Positions 17,704 to 25,813 of a stretch of DNA of 64,000 nucleotides are shown piece by piece. A program made the translations under genes and the position numbers. The stretch is from positions 124,001 through 188,000 of the forward strand of contig NZ_JAKGBW010000007.1 of assembly GCF_021556485.1 (NCBI RefSeq), written 5' to 3'. The notes under the pieces are model-generated. The model worked only from the letters and a program-made list of their open reading frames with translations, was not told the DNA's origin and searched no databases. Positions within the stretch are counted from its first letter, which is position 1; every line of letters begins with the position of its first letter. Origin of the DNA: Oceanobacillus alkalisoli. Its GTDB lineage: Bacteria > Bacillota > Bacilli > Bacillales > Amphibacillaceae.

Positions 17704-19299
17704 ATGGAACCACATACTTTAACATATAAGATAGCATCAGATCCAGACGAAATGGATCAGATTTATCAATTAAATTATGAAACATTTGTAGAAGAAATTC
17801 CACAGCATGAGCAAAATCAGAGTCAGCGATTAATTGATAAATTTGATGAGGAAAATATCTATTTCATTGCTAAGGATGGAGAAGAAGTTATCGGGATGAT
17901 TACCGTACGGGCAAATCGTCCATTTTCCCTTGACCAGAAGTTAGCTGATTTAGATGAATATTTGCCGAATGACGCGAACCCTTGTGAGGTGCGGTTGCTT
18001 TCCGTAAAAAGAAGTTACCGAAAGAGTCGGGTATTTTATCAATTGGTTAAACTTCTTGTACGTTATTGTTTGGAGAAGGATTATAATATGGCTTTGATTT
18101 CAGGTACGGATCGTCAAACCAGGTTATATAAAAGGATTGGTTTTGAACCCTTTGGTCCAATGGTCGGAACAAGGGAAGCGATGTTTCAACCAATGTACTT
18201 AACACAAGAAAGATTTGAAACGTCATCCAAAGCCTTTCGTAAAATGATGATGGGGAAGACCCAAAAACAGTTAAACTTTTTGCCTGGGCCAGTGGCAATA
18301 AAGAGGGAAGTAGAACAGGCATTTTTTAATCCGCCTATCTCTCATCGTTCCAGTGACTTTATAGAAAATATCAAAGTAGTACGTGAAAGACTTTGCGGAC
18401 TTGTGAATGCTGAACATGCGCAAATTGTTGTTGGTACTGGAACATTAGCAAATGATCTAGTAGCTGCTCAACTAAAAAAACTTCCAGGAAAAGGCCTTAT
18501 ACTAGCTAATGGGGAATTTGGATATCGGTTAATCGATCATGCAGAACGGATGAATTTACCGCACGAAAAGGTAGAAAAGGAATGGAATGAAAAAATAACG
18601 ATAGAAGAAATCGAATTCATTCTGGAATCACATCCTGATGTCAACTGGCTATGGACGGTACATTGCGAGACATCGACAGGCTATCTTTACGATTTGGATC
18701 GTTTGAAAGAATTAACAAATAAGCATCAGGTAAAATTATGTGTAGATGCTTGCAGTTCGGTTGGGATTGTACCAATTGATTTAATGGATACCTATCTTGC
18801 CAGTACAGTAAGTGGAAAAGGACTTGGTTCTTATCCGGGATTAGCGATTGTTTTCCACCAGGAGGAAATAGGGCCTAGTAAGGAAATACCGAGATATTTG
18901 GATCTAGGTCAATACGCTAAAATGGACAGTGTTCCATATACGCATTCCTCTAATCTCATTGCTGCTTTAAAGGAAGCAGCAAAAAGGCTTGATATGAACA
19001 AAAAAACTGTAATGGCAAATGCAATTAAAAGAATGCTGGCAGATGCTGATATATCCTTTTTGGGGGATAAACATTATTCTCCCGGCATCCTAACCATTCC
19101 ACTTCCTCATTCCGTTTCTTCAAAAGAAATTGGAGATGAATTAAAAGCGAAAGGAATTATCATTAGTTACGAGAGTGACTACCTGCTAGAACGAAACTGG
19201 ATTCAATTTGCATTCATGGGGGACGTAACACTAGCGGAGTTTGAGACTGCATGTATTGCTCTTGAAGCCATTTTAAAACACAGGATGAAGAAGGTTTAA
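17704..19299 (+). CDS. Fusion of GNAT/FeeM-like acyltransferase and class V aminotransferase
   Basis: A 531-residue two-domain protein. Residues 1-175 form a GNAT-type domain whose opening (ASDPDEMDQIYQLNYETFVEE) resembles N-acyl-amino-acid or autoinducer synthase folds more than ordinary acetyltransferases. Residues 188-531 are a PLP fold-type I class V aminotransferase: FLPGPVAIK, HCETSTGYLYDL near 320, VDACSSVGIVP near 348 and the PLP lysine in SGKGLGSYPG near 372. These resemble serine-pyruvate and 2-aminoethylphosphonate transaminases. AGAGGAGG lies upstream of ATG 17704. Only one base separates its stop from the LtaS-family gene, so they are one operon. Fusing amino-group transfer with acyl transfer suggests synthesis of an acylated amine or amino acid; the substrate is unknown. 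Confidence 0.82.
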   Translation: MEPHTLTYKIASDPDEMDQIYQLNYETFVEEIPQHEQNQSQRLIDKFDEENIYFIAKDGEEVIGMITVRANRPFSLDQKLADLDEYLPNDANPCEVRLLSVKRSYRKSRVFYQLVKLLVRYCLEKDYNMALISGTDRQTRLYKRIGFEPFGPMVGTREAMFQPMYLTQERFETSSKAFRKMMMGKTQKQLNFLPGPVAIKREVEQAFFNPPISHRSSDFIENIKVVRERLCGLVNAEHAQIVVGTGTLANDLVAAQLKKLPGKGLILANGEFGYRLIDHAERMNLPHEKVEKEWNEKITIEEIEFILESHPDVNWLWTVHCETSTGYLYDLDRLKELTNKHQVKLCVDACSSVGIVPIDLMDTYLASTVSGKGLGSYPGLAIVFHQEEIGPSKEIPRYLDLGQYAKMDSVPYTHSSNLIAALKEAAKRLDMNKKTVMANAIKRMLADADISFLGDKHYSPGILTIPLPHSVSSKEIGDELKAKGIIISYESDYLLERNWIQFAFMGDVTLAEFETACIALEAILKHRMKKV

Positions 19300-19300
19300 T

Positions 19301-21154
19301 ATGAGAAACCTTTACAAACTATTTGAAAAGCTAACGGGTATACAACTAACTTTATTAGTTGCGAGTATTCTTTGGGGAAAGACGGTAATCGTCTCCTTCG
19401 TCGGTTTTAATCTTAGCAATCATTCCATTTTTGATAGTTTTTTAATTTTGACAGGTTCCATTGGCTCTCTTTTACTCGCGATGGGTTTCAGTTTTTATTT
19501 TGGACAAAAGGTAAATAAATTTATTTTGTTCGGACTATTATTAGTAGGTACAGGAGTGCTTTACGGGGATCTGCTGTATTATCGATTTTATAATGATTTT
19601 GTTACATTACCGGTTCTTTTTCAGTTCGATAATGTTGGTGGTTTGAGTGCCAGTACGTTAGAACTGATGAGCTGGTGGGATATTTTATTATTCGTTGATT
19701 TATTTATAATTGGTTCGTTCCTATTTAGAAAGAAATCTGATATAACCGTACCGAAACAGAGAAAAAGAAAGTATGTGATGGTCAGTACTTCTTTTATTAT
19801 GATAACTATTTGTTTCGCTCTAATAAAATCGGTACATATTTTTTCCGAGTCTTATGACCGGGAACAGATGGTTAAATCAATCGGTTTATTAAATTACCAT
19901 TTATATGATATAGCGTTAAGCATTAAAGCACCCTTACAACCGCTTATTGTTACAGAAGCAGATGCTGATGTACTTGAAGATTACACGCAACCAAAAAGTT
20001 CGGAACGAATGGATTTATTCGGAGTAGCGGAAGGGAGAAATATTATCCTCATAACCTTGGAATCTATGCAAAACTTTGTGATTGATCATAAAGTGAACGG
20101 AGAAGAAGTTACGCCATTTCTAAATGAATTAATTAAAGATAGCTTTTATTTCCCTCAAATTTATGACCAAACAGCACAGGGAAAGACATCTGATGCAGAA
20201 TTGATGATTGATACGAGTCTTTATCCATTGGCAAGTGGATCTGTTTTTGTAAGAAAACCTGAAAATACTTTTAATAGTCTGCCGCATCTGTTAAAAGAAA
20301 ACAAGGATTATTATTCAGCAGTTTTTCATGGAAATGATCGAACGTTTTGGAATCGTGATGTCATGTATGAATCCCTTGGATACGATAAATTTTACTCTAA
20401 AGAGGATTATACGGTGACAGAGGCAACTTCTATTAACTATGGAATAAAAGATATACCGTTCTTTAAGCAATCGATTCCTTATTTAGAGGATCTACCCAAA
20501 CCGTATTATGCCAAATTGATTACCTTGACGAATCACTTTCCTTTCTTGTTGGATGAGGAGGATATTTTTATCGATGAAGCAGACACAGGGGAAGATGTCG
20601 TGAATCGCTATATTACGACAGCTCGTTATTTGGATCAATCGATTGAACTGTTTTTTGATAAATTAAAGGAAGCAGGTATGTACGAAAATGCAGTGTTTGT
20701 TCTAGTAGGTGATCACTATGGCATTTCTGAAAAATATGAAAAAGGTTTAAGTGAATTATTAGATGAGGAAATAAATATAGCGAATCATATGAAACAGCAA
20801 CAAGTTCCTTTAATCATCCATATACCTGGTCAAGCGGGAGAAACGATTACGGCACAAGGAGGGATAATCGATATACGTCCAACACTTCTCCATCTATTAG
20901 GAATTAGTGCTGATCATCATTATTCATTTGGGCATAATCTATTCACAAGGGATCGTAGCCATCCGGTTATTTTTCGAGATGGAAGTTTTTTGTCAGAGGA
21001 TTATATTTATAAAAATAATATTTGTTACCGCAAAGAAGATGGAGAGGTTGTAAATACGAAGAATTGTGAAGTGTATGCGGATGTGGCAAGACAAGAGTTG
21101 TCTTTATCCGATCATATTATCTTTGGGGATTTGTTACGGTTCACATATGATTAA
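19301..21154 (+). CDS. LTA-synthase-family membrane sulfatase-fold phosphotransferase
   Basis: A 617-residue protein with four or five N-terminal membrane segments (about residues 12-185) and an extracellular alkaline-phosphatase-fold domain from about 245. Family residues are visible: the metal glutamate in ITLESMQN near 254, the nucleophile threonine in AQGKTSDAE near 296, FHGNDRTFWNR near 350 and the metal pair in VGDHYGIS near 471. LtaS-type enzymes move phosphoglycerol, or in relatives phosphoethanolamine, to lipid or teichoic acid acceptors. Coupling to a GNAT-aminotransferase gene is unlike housekeeping ltaS loci, so the transferred group may be novel. The terminator at 21183 follows. 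Confidence 0.85.
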   Translation: MRNLYKLFEKLTGIQLTLLVASILWGKTVIVSFVGFNLSNHSIFDSFLILTGSIGSLLLAMGFSFYFGQKVNKFILFGLLLVGTGVLYGDLLYYRFYNDFVTLPVLFQFDNVGGLSASTLELMSWWDILLFVDLFIIGSFLFRKKSDITVPKQRKRKYVMVSTSFIMITICFALIKSVHIFSESYDREQMVKSIGLLNYHLYDIALSIKAPLQPLIVTEADADVLEDYTQPKSSERMDLFGVAEGRNIILITLESMQNFVIDHKVNGEEVTPFLNELIKDSFYFPQIYDQTAQGKTSDAELMIDTSLYPLASGSVFVRKPENTFNSLPHLLKENKDYYSAVFHGNDRTFWNRDVMYESLGYDKFYSKEDYTVTEATSINYGIKDIPFFKQSIPYLEDLPKPYYAKLITLTNHFPFLLDEEDIFIDEADTGEDVVNRYITTARYLDQSIELFFDKLKEAGMYENAVFVLVGDHYGISEKYEKGLSELLDEEINIANHMKQQQVPLIIHIPGQAGETITAQGGIIDIRPTLLHLLGISADHHYSFGHNLFTRDRSHPVIFRDGSFLSEDYIYKNNICYRKEDGEVVNTKNCEVYADVARQELSLSDHIIFGDLLRFTYD

Positions 21155-21175
21155 TGATGTATTAAGTTGCAATGC

Positions 21176-21216
21176 AAAGAAAAACCCCCTGAAATAGTGA
21201 TTTCAAGGGGGTTGAT
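21176..21216. terminator. Bidirectional terminator between LtaS-like gene and rpsD
   Basis: AACCCCCTGAAA (21183-21194) pairs with TTTCAAGGGGGTT (21201-21213). The best U run is on the minus strand, after rpsD. Confidence 0.85.
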
Positions 21217-21240
21217 ACTTTTAATTTGATAAGATAGATA

Positions 21241-21843
21241 TTAACGAGAGTAGAACTCAACGATAAGAGATTCGTTAATCTCTGCTGGAAGTTCAGAACG
21301 CTCTGGGTAACGAGTGTATGAACCTTCTACGTTGTCTGCGTTGAAAGTTGTGTACTCTGGTACGAAGCTGTTCACTTCGATTGCTTCTTTCACGATGTCA
21401 AGCTCTCTTGAACGCTCGCGTAAGCCGATTGTTTGACCAGGAGTAACCGTATAAGATGGAATATCTACACGACGGCCATCAACTAGAACGTGACCATGGT
21501 TTACAAGCTGACGAGCTTGTTTGCGTGTACGAGCAAGACCTAAACGGTAAACAAGGTTATCAAGACGAGATTCAAGTAAGATCATGAAGTTCTCACCATG
21601 GATCCCTTTCATTTTACCTGCTTTGTTGAATAGGTTACGGAATTGACGCTCGTTTAATCCGTACATATAACGTAATTTTTGCTTCTCTTGAAGCTGAAGA
21701 CCATATTCAGATAGCTTTTTTCTTTGGTTCGGACCATGTTGTCCAGGAGCGTAAGGGCGCTTATCTAATTCCTTACCTGTTCCAGTTAATGAAATGCCAA
21801 AACGACGTGATTTCTTCCATACAGGACCTGTATAGCGTGCCAT
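21241..21843 (-). CDS. rpsD: 30S ribosomal protein S4
   Basis: Primary 16S rRNA-binding protein that nucleates assembly of the 30S body and represses its own synthesis. The 200-residue protein begins [17 protein letters not shown] chose ATG at 21843 because AGGAGG lies 8 bases before it; a longer in-frame start at 21927 lies within the leader RNA. The S4 RNA-binding domain ([20 protein letters not shown], about 93-112) and the C-terminal VEFYSR are intact. It is monocistronic, with a strong promoter and terminator. Confidence 0.98.
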   Translation of the reverse strand: MARYTGPVWKKSRRFGISLTGTGKELDKRPYAPGQHGPNQRKKLSEYGLQLQEKQKLRYMYGLNERQFRNLFNKAGKMKGIHGENFMILLESRLDNLVYRLGLARTRKQARQLVNHGHVLVDGRRVDIPSYTVTPGQTIGLRERSRELDIVKEAIEVNSFVPEYTTFNADNVEGSYTRYPERSELPAEINESLIVEFYSR

Positions 21844-22030
21844 AGACATTTCCTCCTTTGATTTTATTTTTGCATAAAAATAAATCACCACGTCAACCAC
21901 ACTGGCTAGTTTGTTTTCTTGTACCATCGCTCCAGCAGCAGAGAGTTACACGATACGCCCTTATATCTGTATAAGGAACAAACTAGTTGCAATGCATTGA
22001 ACGCAAAGGCTACCTTAAATTTACACAAAG
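21844..22030 (-). promoter_or_regulatory. rpsD 5' leader RNA, predicted S4 autoregulatory element
   Basis: The roughly 180-nt untranslated leader holds a perfect 10-bp pairing between 21906-21915 and 21977-21986 (CTAGTTTGTT with AACAAACTAG) and an adjacent 7-bp hairpin CCTTATA/TATAAGG (21959-21976). S4 binding to a pseudoknotted leader represses rpsD in B. subtilis; this layout is consistent with that. With the promoter it accounts for most of the gene-free stretch 21844-22242; the rest is the dgcP upstream region. Confidence 0.65.
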
Positions 22031-22033
22031 TAT

Positions 22034-22062
22034 ATTATATTATTTAATAGTGAAAAAGTCAA
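22034..22062 (-). promoter_or_regulatory. rpsD promoter (sigma-A)
   Basis: On the minus strand TTGACT (22062-22057), a 17-bp spacer, then TATAAT (22039-22034). Near-consensus, as expected for a ribosomal protein gene. Confidence 0.85.
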
Positions 22063-22242
22063 TGAAAAATATAATTTTTTTAAGAATAACGAACTTTCAT
22101 CGTCAATTAATTCAAAAGACCTACTTCAAGGTGATGTTATTGTAAAATTTGACTGTCATACATAGGAAAACAGAACTATTCCGTGTATAATACAGTTGAA
22201 AGGCAGCATTACATCTTAATGAAATAAATATAGGTGATATAA

Positions 22243-24054
22243 ATGAAAGAAAATCACGAATTACAGCTTCTATACTATGATATTATTACGGATATGCTCA
22301 AACAGGAAAGATTGGATAATGAGCTTATAGAAAAAATGCTCCGAAGACTAAGCGAATACCTCGAAACGGATTATCTTGCACTTTACCTTCACTTTGAAAC
22401 GACTAATTCTTTGCGGTTACTTGCTTCTGTTTCTCATTTGAAGCAGTATGAGCCAGAGGAGTTTATTTCAAATAAGGACCTCATTGCAGATCATTTCTTC
22501 AAAGGGAAGAAGCCGGAATACGTTCGCTTTATTCCGATACAACTGGAAAAGTCTTCCGTATTATTTCTTCTCTATGATAAGCCTGTATCCCTCACGGAAC
22601 AAGTCCTCCTTCAATTACGGGAAGAAACTGAAAAAGCTTTTTCCATCGTTGAGCGCATATGGAACAAGATGCTTCAACAAAAATATAATACACTATTACT
22701 CGATACAAGTATGAAAATGTTAATGGCACATGATAAAAGCGAAGTCTTACATCAGATGGTCGAGGCTTTGGAAAGTGTCTATCAAGATTATTCATTCCAT
22801 CTTATTTTAACACTGGAATATGGAGCGACTTCAACTCTGCCAATTAAAATATTAAAATACTCAGACACATTGCCGATGCCAGTTAGCACCGAAGTATTTA
22901 TGACAGGAAAGTTTCAAATAGAAGTGGAGTCAGAGCAAGGGATAAAAACCGTCTATGCACCAATTGCGGGAGAACAAAGTGTGTATGGTGTGCTTGAACT
23001 CATCGTGCCGATCACTGATTATTTTCCATTACAGGAACAGCAGTTTATCGAGGAGTTTGCATTTTTATCCGGGAAAGCATTGGAAAAAACGATGCTGTAT
23101 GAGGACTCTCTTAGTCAGGTTTCCGAGCTTACTTTATTAAATAATACGATCCATGATTTAAATGCTGCGTTGAAATTAGAGGAGTTAACGGAGCTAATTC
23201 GGAAGCAAATTATGAAAATAACGGGCGCTACAGAAGTTGGTTTTATTTATTTTGATGAAAAGTCAGACAAAGACTTCGATATCTTAACCGGCAGTACCGC
23301 TTTATTTCAAGGAATTCAAGGTCAGCAATTGGCAAATGAATATAAAGTTAAAATTATGAAGACAAGAGAAGCGATTTTTACCGGTAATGCAACGGAATTA
23401 GAAAAATACGGCTATCAATCGGTTATGGTAATTCCGATGGTTTATTCTGGATTAAGTATGGGTTTTGCAATTGTTTTACATAAAAACGCTTATTATTTCG
23501 GTTTTGAGAATTTTAAGCTGATTGTGTCGTTGATGCAAGATTCTGCTTTAGCCATTTCGAATACGATTTTAAAAGAAAGATTGCAAACAACCGTTATTAC
23601 GGATTACCTGACTCAAGTTTATACACGGCGTTATTTAGAAGAGACAATCAACGATCACGAAGAGAATGGGGCAACTGGGGTACTGCTGCTTTTTGACATT
23701 GATAACTTTAAGTCAGTGAATGATACATATGGTCATCATGTCGGCGATAGAGTATTGAAACAAACTGCATCAGTAATGGAAAAAGCAATTGGTAACGACG
23801 GGGTTGTAGCAAGATGGGGCGGGGAGGAGTTTGCTGTATACTTGCCGGAACTAGCATTAAGAGATGCTCAGCGATCTGCTGGTAAAATTCGAGAGCAAAT
23901 CCCTTTAGGAACCGACCCTTCTATTACGGTTTCTTGTGGTATTTCCAGTTGGTATAGGGGGGAGCATGTCACGCAGGAAAGCTTATTCAAACGAGCAGAT
24001 CAAGCTTTATACCAAGCAAAATCAAAAGGGAAAAATCGCATACTCACACTTTGA
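22243..24054 (+). CDS. dgcP: GAF-GGDEF diguanylate cyclase (DgcP/YtrP-like)
   Basis: A 603-residue cytoplasmic protein predicted to make cyclic di-GMP from two GTP. Two GAF-like sensory regions occupy about residues 1-430. The C-terminal GGDEF domain has DIDNFKSVNDTYGHHVGD near 485 and an intact active site RWGGEEF near 527. I see no RxxD inhibitory site just upstream of GGEEF, so product inhibition may be absent. It has no membrane segment. Location next to msrC, refZ and ezrA matches ytrP (dgcP) in B. subtilis. ATG 22243 has AGGTGAT upstream. Confidence 0.85.
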   Translation: MKENHELQLLYYDIITDMLKQERLDNELIEKMLRRLSEYLETDYLALYLHFETTNSLRLLASVSHLKQYEPEEFISNKDLIADHFFKGKKPEYVRFIPIQLEKSSVLFLLYDKPVSLTEQVLLQLREETEKAFSIVERIWNKMLQQKYNTLLLDTSMKMLMAHDKSEVLHQMVEALESVYQDYSFHLILTLEYGATSTLPIKILKYSDTLPMPVSTEVFMTGKFQIEVESEQGIKTVYAPIAGEQSVYGVLELIVPITDYFPLQEQQFIEEFAFLSGKALEKTMLYEDSLSQVSELTLLNNTIHDLNAALKLEELTELIRKQIMKITGATEVGFIYFDEKSDKDFDILTGSTALFQGIQGQQLANEYKVKIMKTREAIFTGNATELEKYGYQSVMVIPMVYSGLSMGFAIVLHKNAYYFGFENFKLIVSLMQDSALAISNTILKERLQTTVITDYLTQVYTRRYLEETINDHEENGATGVLLLFDIDNFKSVNDTYGHHVGDRVLKQTASVMEKAIGNDGVVARWGGEEFAVYLPELALRDAQRSAGKIREQIPLGTDPSITVSCGISSWYRGEHVTQESLFKRADQALYQAKSKGKNRILTL

Positions 24055-24094
24055 TCCACTCTCTGCTGAAGACACAAATGTTTTGGTTTATTCA

Positions 24095-24136
24095 CAAAAA
24101 AACAAGCAGCTTCCAATAAAGCTGCTCGTTTTTTTG
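24095..24136. terminator. Bidirectional terminator between dgcP and msrC
   Basis: AGCAGCTT and AAAGCTGCT form the stem, flanked by A7 on the left and T7 on the right, so it serves both converging genes. Confidence 0.88.
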
Positions 24137-24137
24137 C

Positions 24138-24620
24138 CTATAAATACGTTATTAGTGCTTCGACATATTTTTCCAGATAGTGTTGATCGGTTTCATCGAA
24201 GCGATTTTTGATTGGGCTATCGATATCTAAAACACCATAAATTTCACCGTTCCGTATAATAGGTACAACGATTTCGGAATTACTTGCAGCATCGCAAGCA
24301 ATATGCCCAGGGAATGCATGGACGTCTGGAACGAGTTGGGTTTCCTTATCTTTAATTGCTGTGCCACAAACACCTTTTCCATATGGTATTCGTATACAAG
24401 CCGGTAATCCTTGGAATGGGCCGAGGACTAGTTCATCATTTTTCCAAAGATAGAATCCGACCCAGTTTACTTGATCAAGAAACTGGTTCAATAAGCTTGA
24501 CGCATTAGCAAGTAAAGCAGTCTCGTCTTTTTCCCCCTCTGAAAGTGCATGCAATTGCTTAATTAATAATTCATATGCTTCGGTTCGTTCTGTTGAATAA
24601 CTGAGTTGTTGAAACATCAT
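24138..24620 (-). CDS. msrC: GAF-domain free methionine-(R)-sulfoxide reductase
   Basis: Reduces free L-methionine-(R)-sulfoxide, an oxidative-stress repair role in the cytoplasm. It is about 160 residues and a single GAF domain. Three family cysteines are seen: ACIRIPYGKGVCGTA gives two ten residues apart, and IACDAASNSEIVVP gives the third. The frame opens with ATGAGGAGGAAT, which is itself the ribosome site, so the start is one of the two ATGs right after it (24620 or 24617). It is convergent with dgcP and divergent from refZ. It corresponds to ytsP. Confidence 0.88.
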   Translation of the reverse strand: MMFQQLSYSTERTEAYELLIKQLHALSEGEKDETALLANASSLLNQFLDQVNWVGFYLWKNDELVLGPFQGLPACIRIPYGKGVCGTAIKDKETQLVPDVHAFPGHIACDAASNSEIVVPIIRNGEIYGVLDIDSPIKNRFDETDQHYLEKYVEALITYL

Positions 24621-24806
24621 ATTCCTCCTCATTTTTCGTTATACTAAATGCCTGATTGAATAGACTTGAGCTTTCTGCTTCGTTTCCAGTAAGATAGAGA
24701 TATATGTTTTTTCGGCGCAGTTCGACATGCGTAAAATTTCTGTCGAACGAAAGTTACAGGATTTCAAGCAAATTTGTCGTAATGGATAGGTAAGGAGCTG
24801 ATTATA

Positions 24807-25442
24807 GTGAAGAAAAATCTGTCCAAACAAAAAGTAATCCATGCTGCTTCCTCTTTATTTTTCCAAAAAGGTTTCCACGGCACGTCCGTTCGGGACATCG
24901 CTCAAAGGGCCAAAGTGAATGTATCTTCCGTTAGTTATTATTTTAACGGGAAACAAGGTCTGCTCGAATATGCCGTAACTAAATATTATGAAGAATACTT
25001 GGAAACAATAGAAGCCATTTTGAAAGCAACAGAGAATTGGTCTGCGATTGATCGGCTAAACGAATTGATTTTCACAATTATACAATACAAGCAATCAAAA
25101 CTTCAATTGACTTGTTTCATTCAGCGCGAACTAACTCTTGATTCGATATTTGTCCGTGAAATGACCATCACCTATCTTGCTAAAGAGAATTTTCATATCC
25201 GTACGGCGTTTTTCAATGTGTTAGCAGGAAAGAAACTGCCTGGGGATGAAAGGGATTATTTACTCATGCAGCTAAAGGGGATGTTGATTACACCATATAT
25301 TTTACATAACGAATGGAAAGATAGGGTGATTGGTGATTACTCGCATGAGGTTTTTGTGAAAAAATATGTGGCAACTATCCAAAATTGGCTGAAATTTATT
25401 GTCGAAAATGAAGATGTTTCCGACAAATTTCAGGGAAAGTAA
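24807..25442 (+). CDS. refZ: TetR-family regulator, RefZ (YttP)-like
   Basis: A 211-residue DNA-binding protein. The N-terminal TetR helix-turn-helix, GTSVRDIAQRAKVNVSSVSYYF at about 25-46, is followed by GKQGLLEYAV, close to the B. subtilis RefZ pattern (GTSVREIAKSADVNV.. SYYFKGKGGLLEH). RefZ affects septum placement and chromosome capture at sporulation. The start is GTG 24807 with AAGGAG upstream. Its neighbour ezrA also acts at the division ring, as in B. subtilis. Confidence 0.78.
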   Translation: MKKNLSKQKVIHAASSLFFQKGFHGTSVRDIAQRAKVNVSSVSYYFNGKQGLLEYAVTKYYEEYLETIEAILKATENWSAIDRLNELIFTIIQYKQSKLQLTCFIQRELTLDSIFVREMTITYLAKENFHIRTAFFNVLAGKKLPGDERDYLLMQLKGMLITPYILHNEWKDRVIGDYSHEVFVKKYVATIQNWLKFIVENEDVSDKFQGK

Positions 25443-25555
25443 TAAAAATTAGACAAAATTTTCTTTTTCTTAGCCAAAGTAACTGATTACATGCTATATT
25501 AATACTATATCATAACAGATTTGAATGAAATGTAATTTAAATACATGTTAGAGGT

Positions 25556-25760
25556 TGTTCAAAAAGTCCGGTAAAAATGAGACTTCGAACTTCTGTGTAG
25601 GCTCGCCTTTCCGCTCCTCATGTACCCATCGATGTACATTCCGGTGCGAGGAGCTTTCGCCGCCTGGAATTTCGACGCACAGGACGTGTTAGTGTCAGCG
25701 TTGCAACAGGACGTTGCGTACTTAGCCGCCCTCTGTCCTTTTTATCATCCTTTTTGAACA
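25556..25760. repeat. 205-bp inverted-end repeat (family D1)
   Basis: Bounded by perfect 11-bp inverted repeats TGTTCAAAAAG (25556-25566) and CTTTTTGAACA (25750-25760), with weaker complementarity continuing inward. It contains an internal GCTCCTC/GAGGAGC hairpin around a CATCGATG palindrome. No coding frame. It fills most of the gene-free gap 25443-25813, between refZ and ezrA. Similar TTCAAAAAG-ended repeats occur in Bacillaceae genomes, to my recollection. Confidence 0.75.
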
Positions 25761-25813
25761 CATACTGTTAATTGTATAAATCCTCTTGTTGAAATGGGGC
25801 TAGGAGGTACGCT

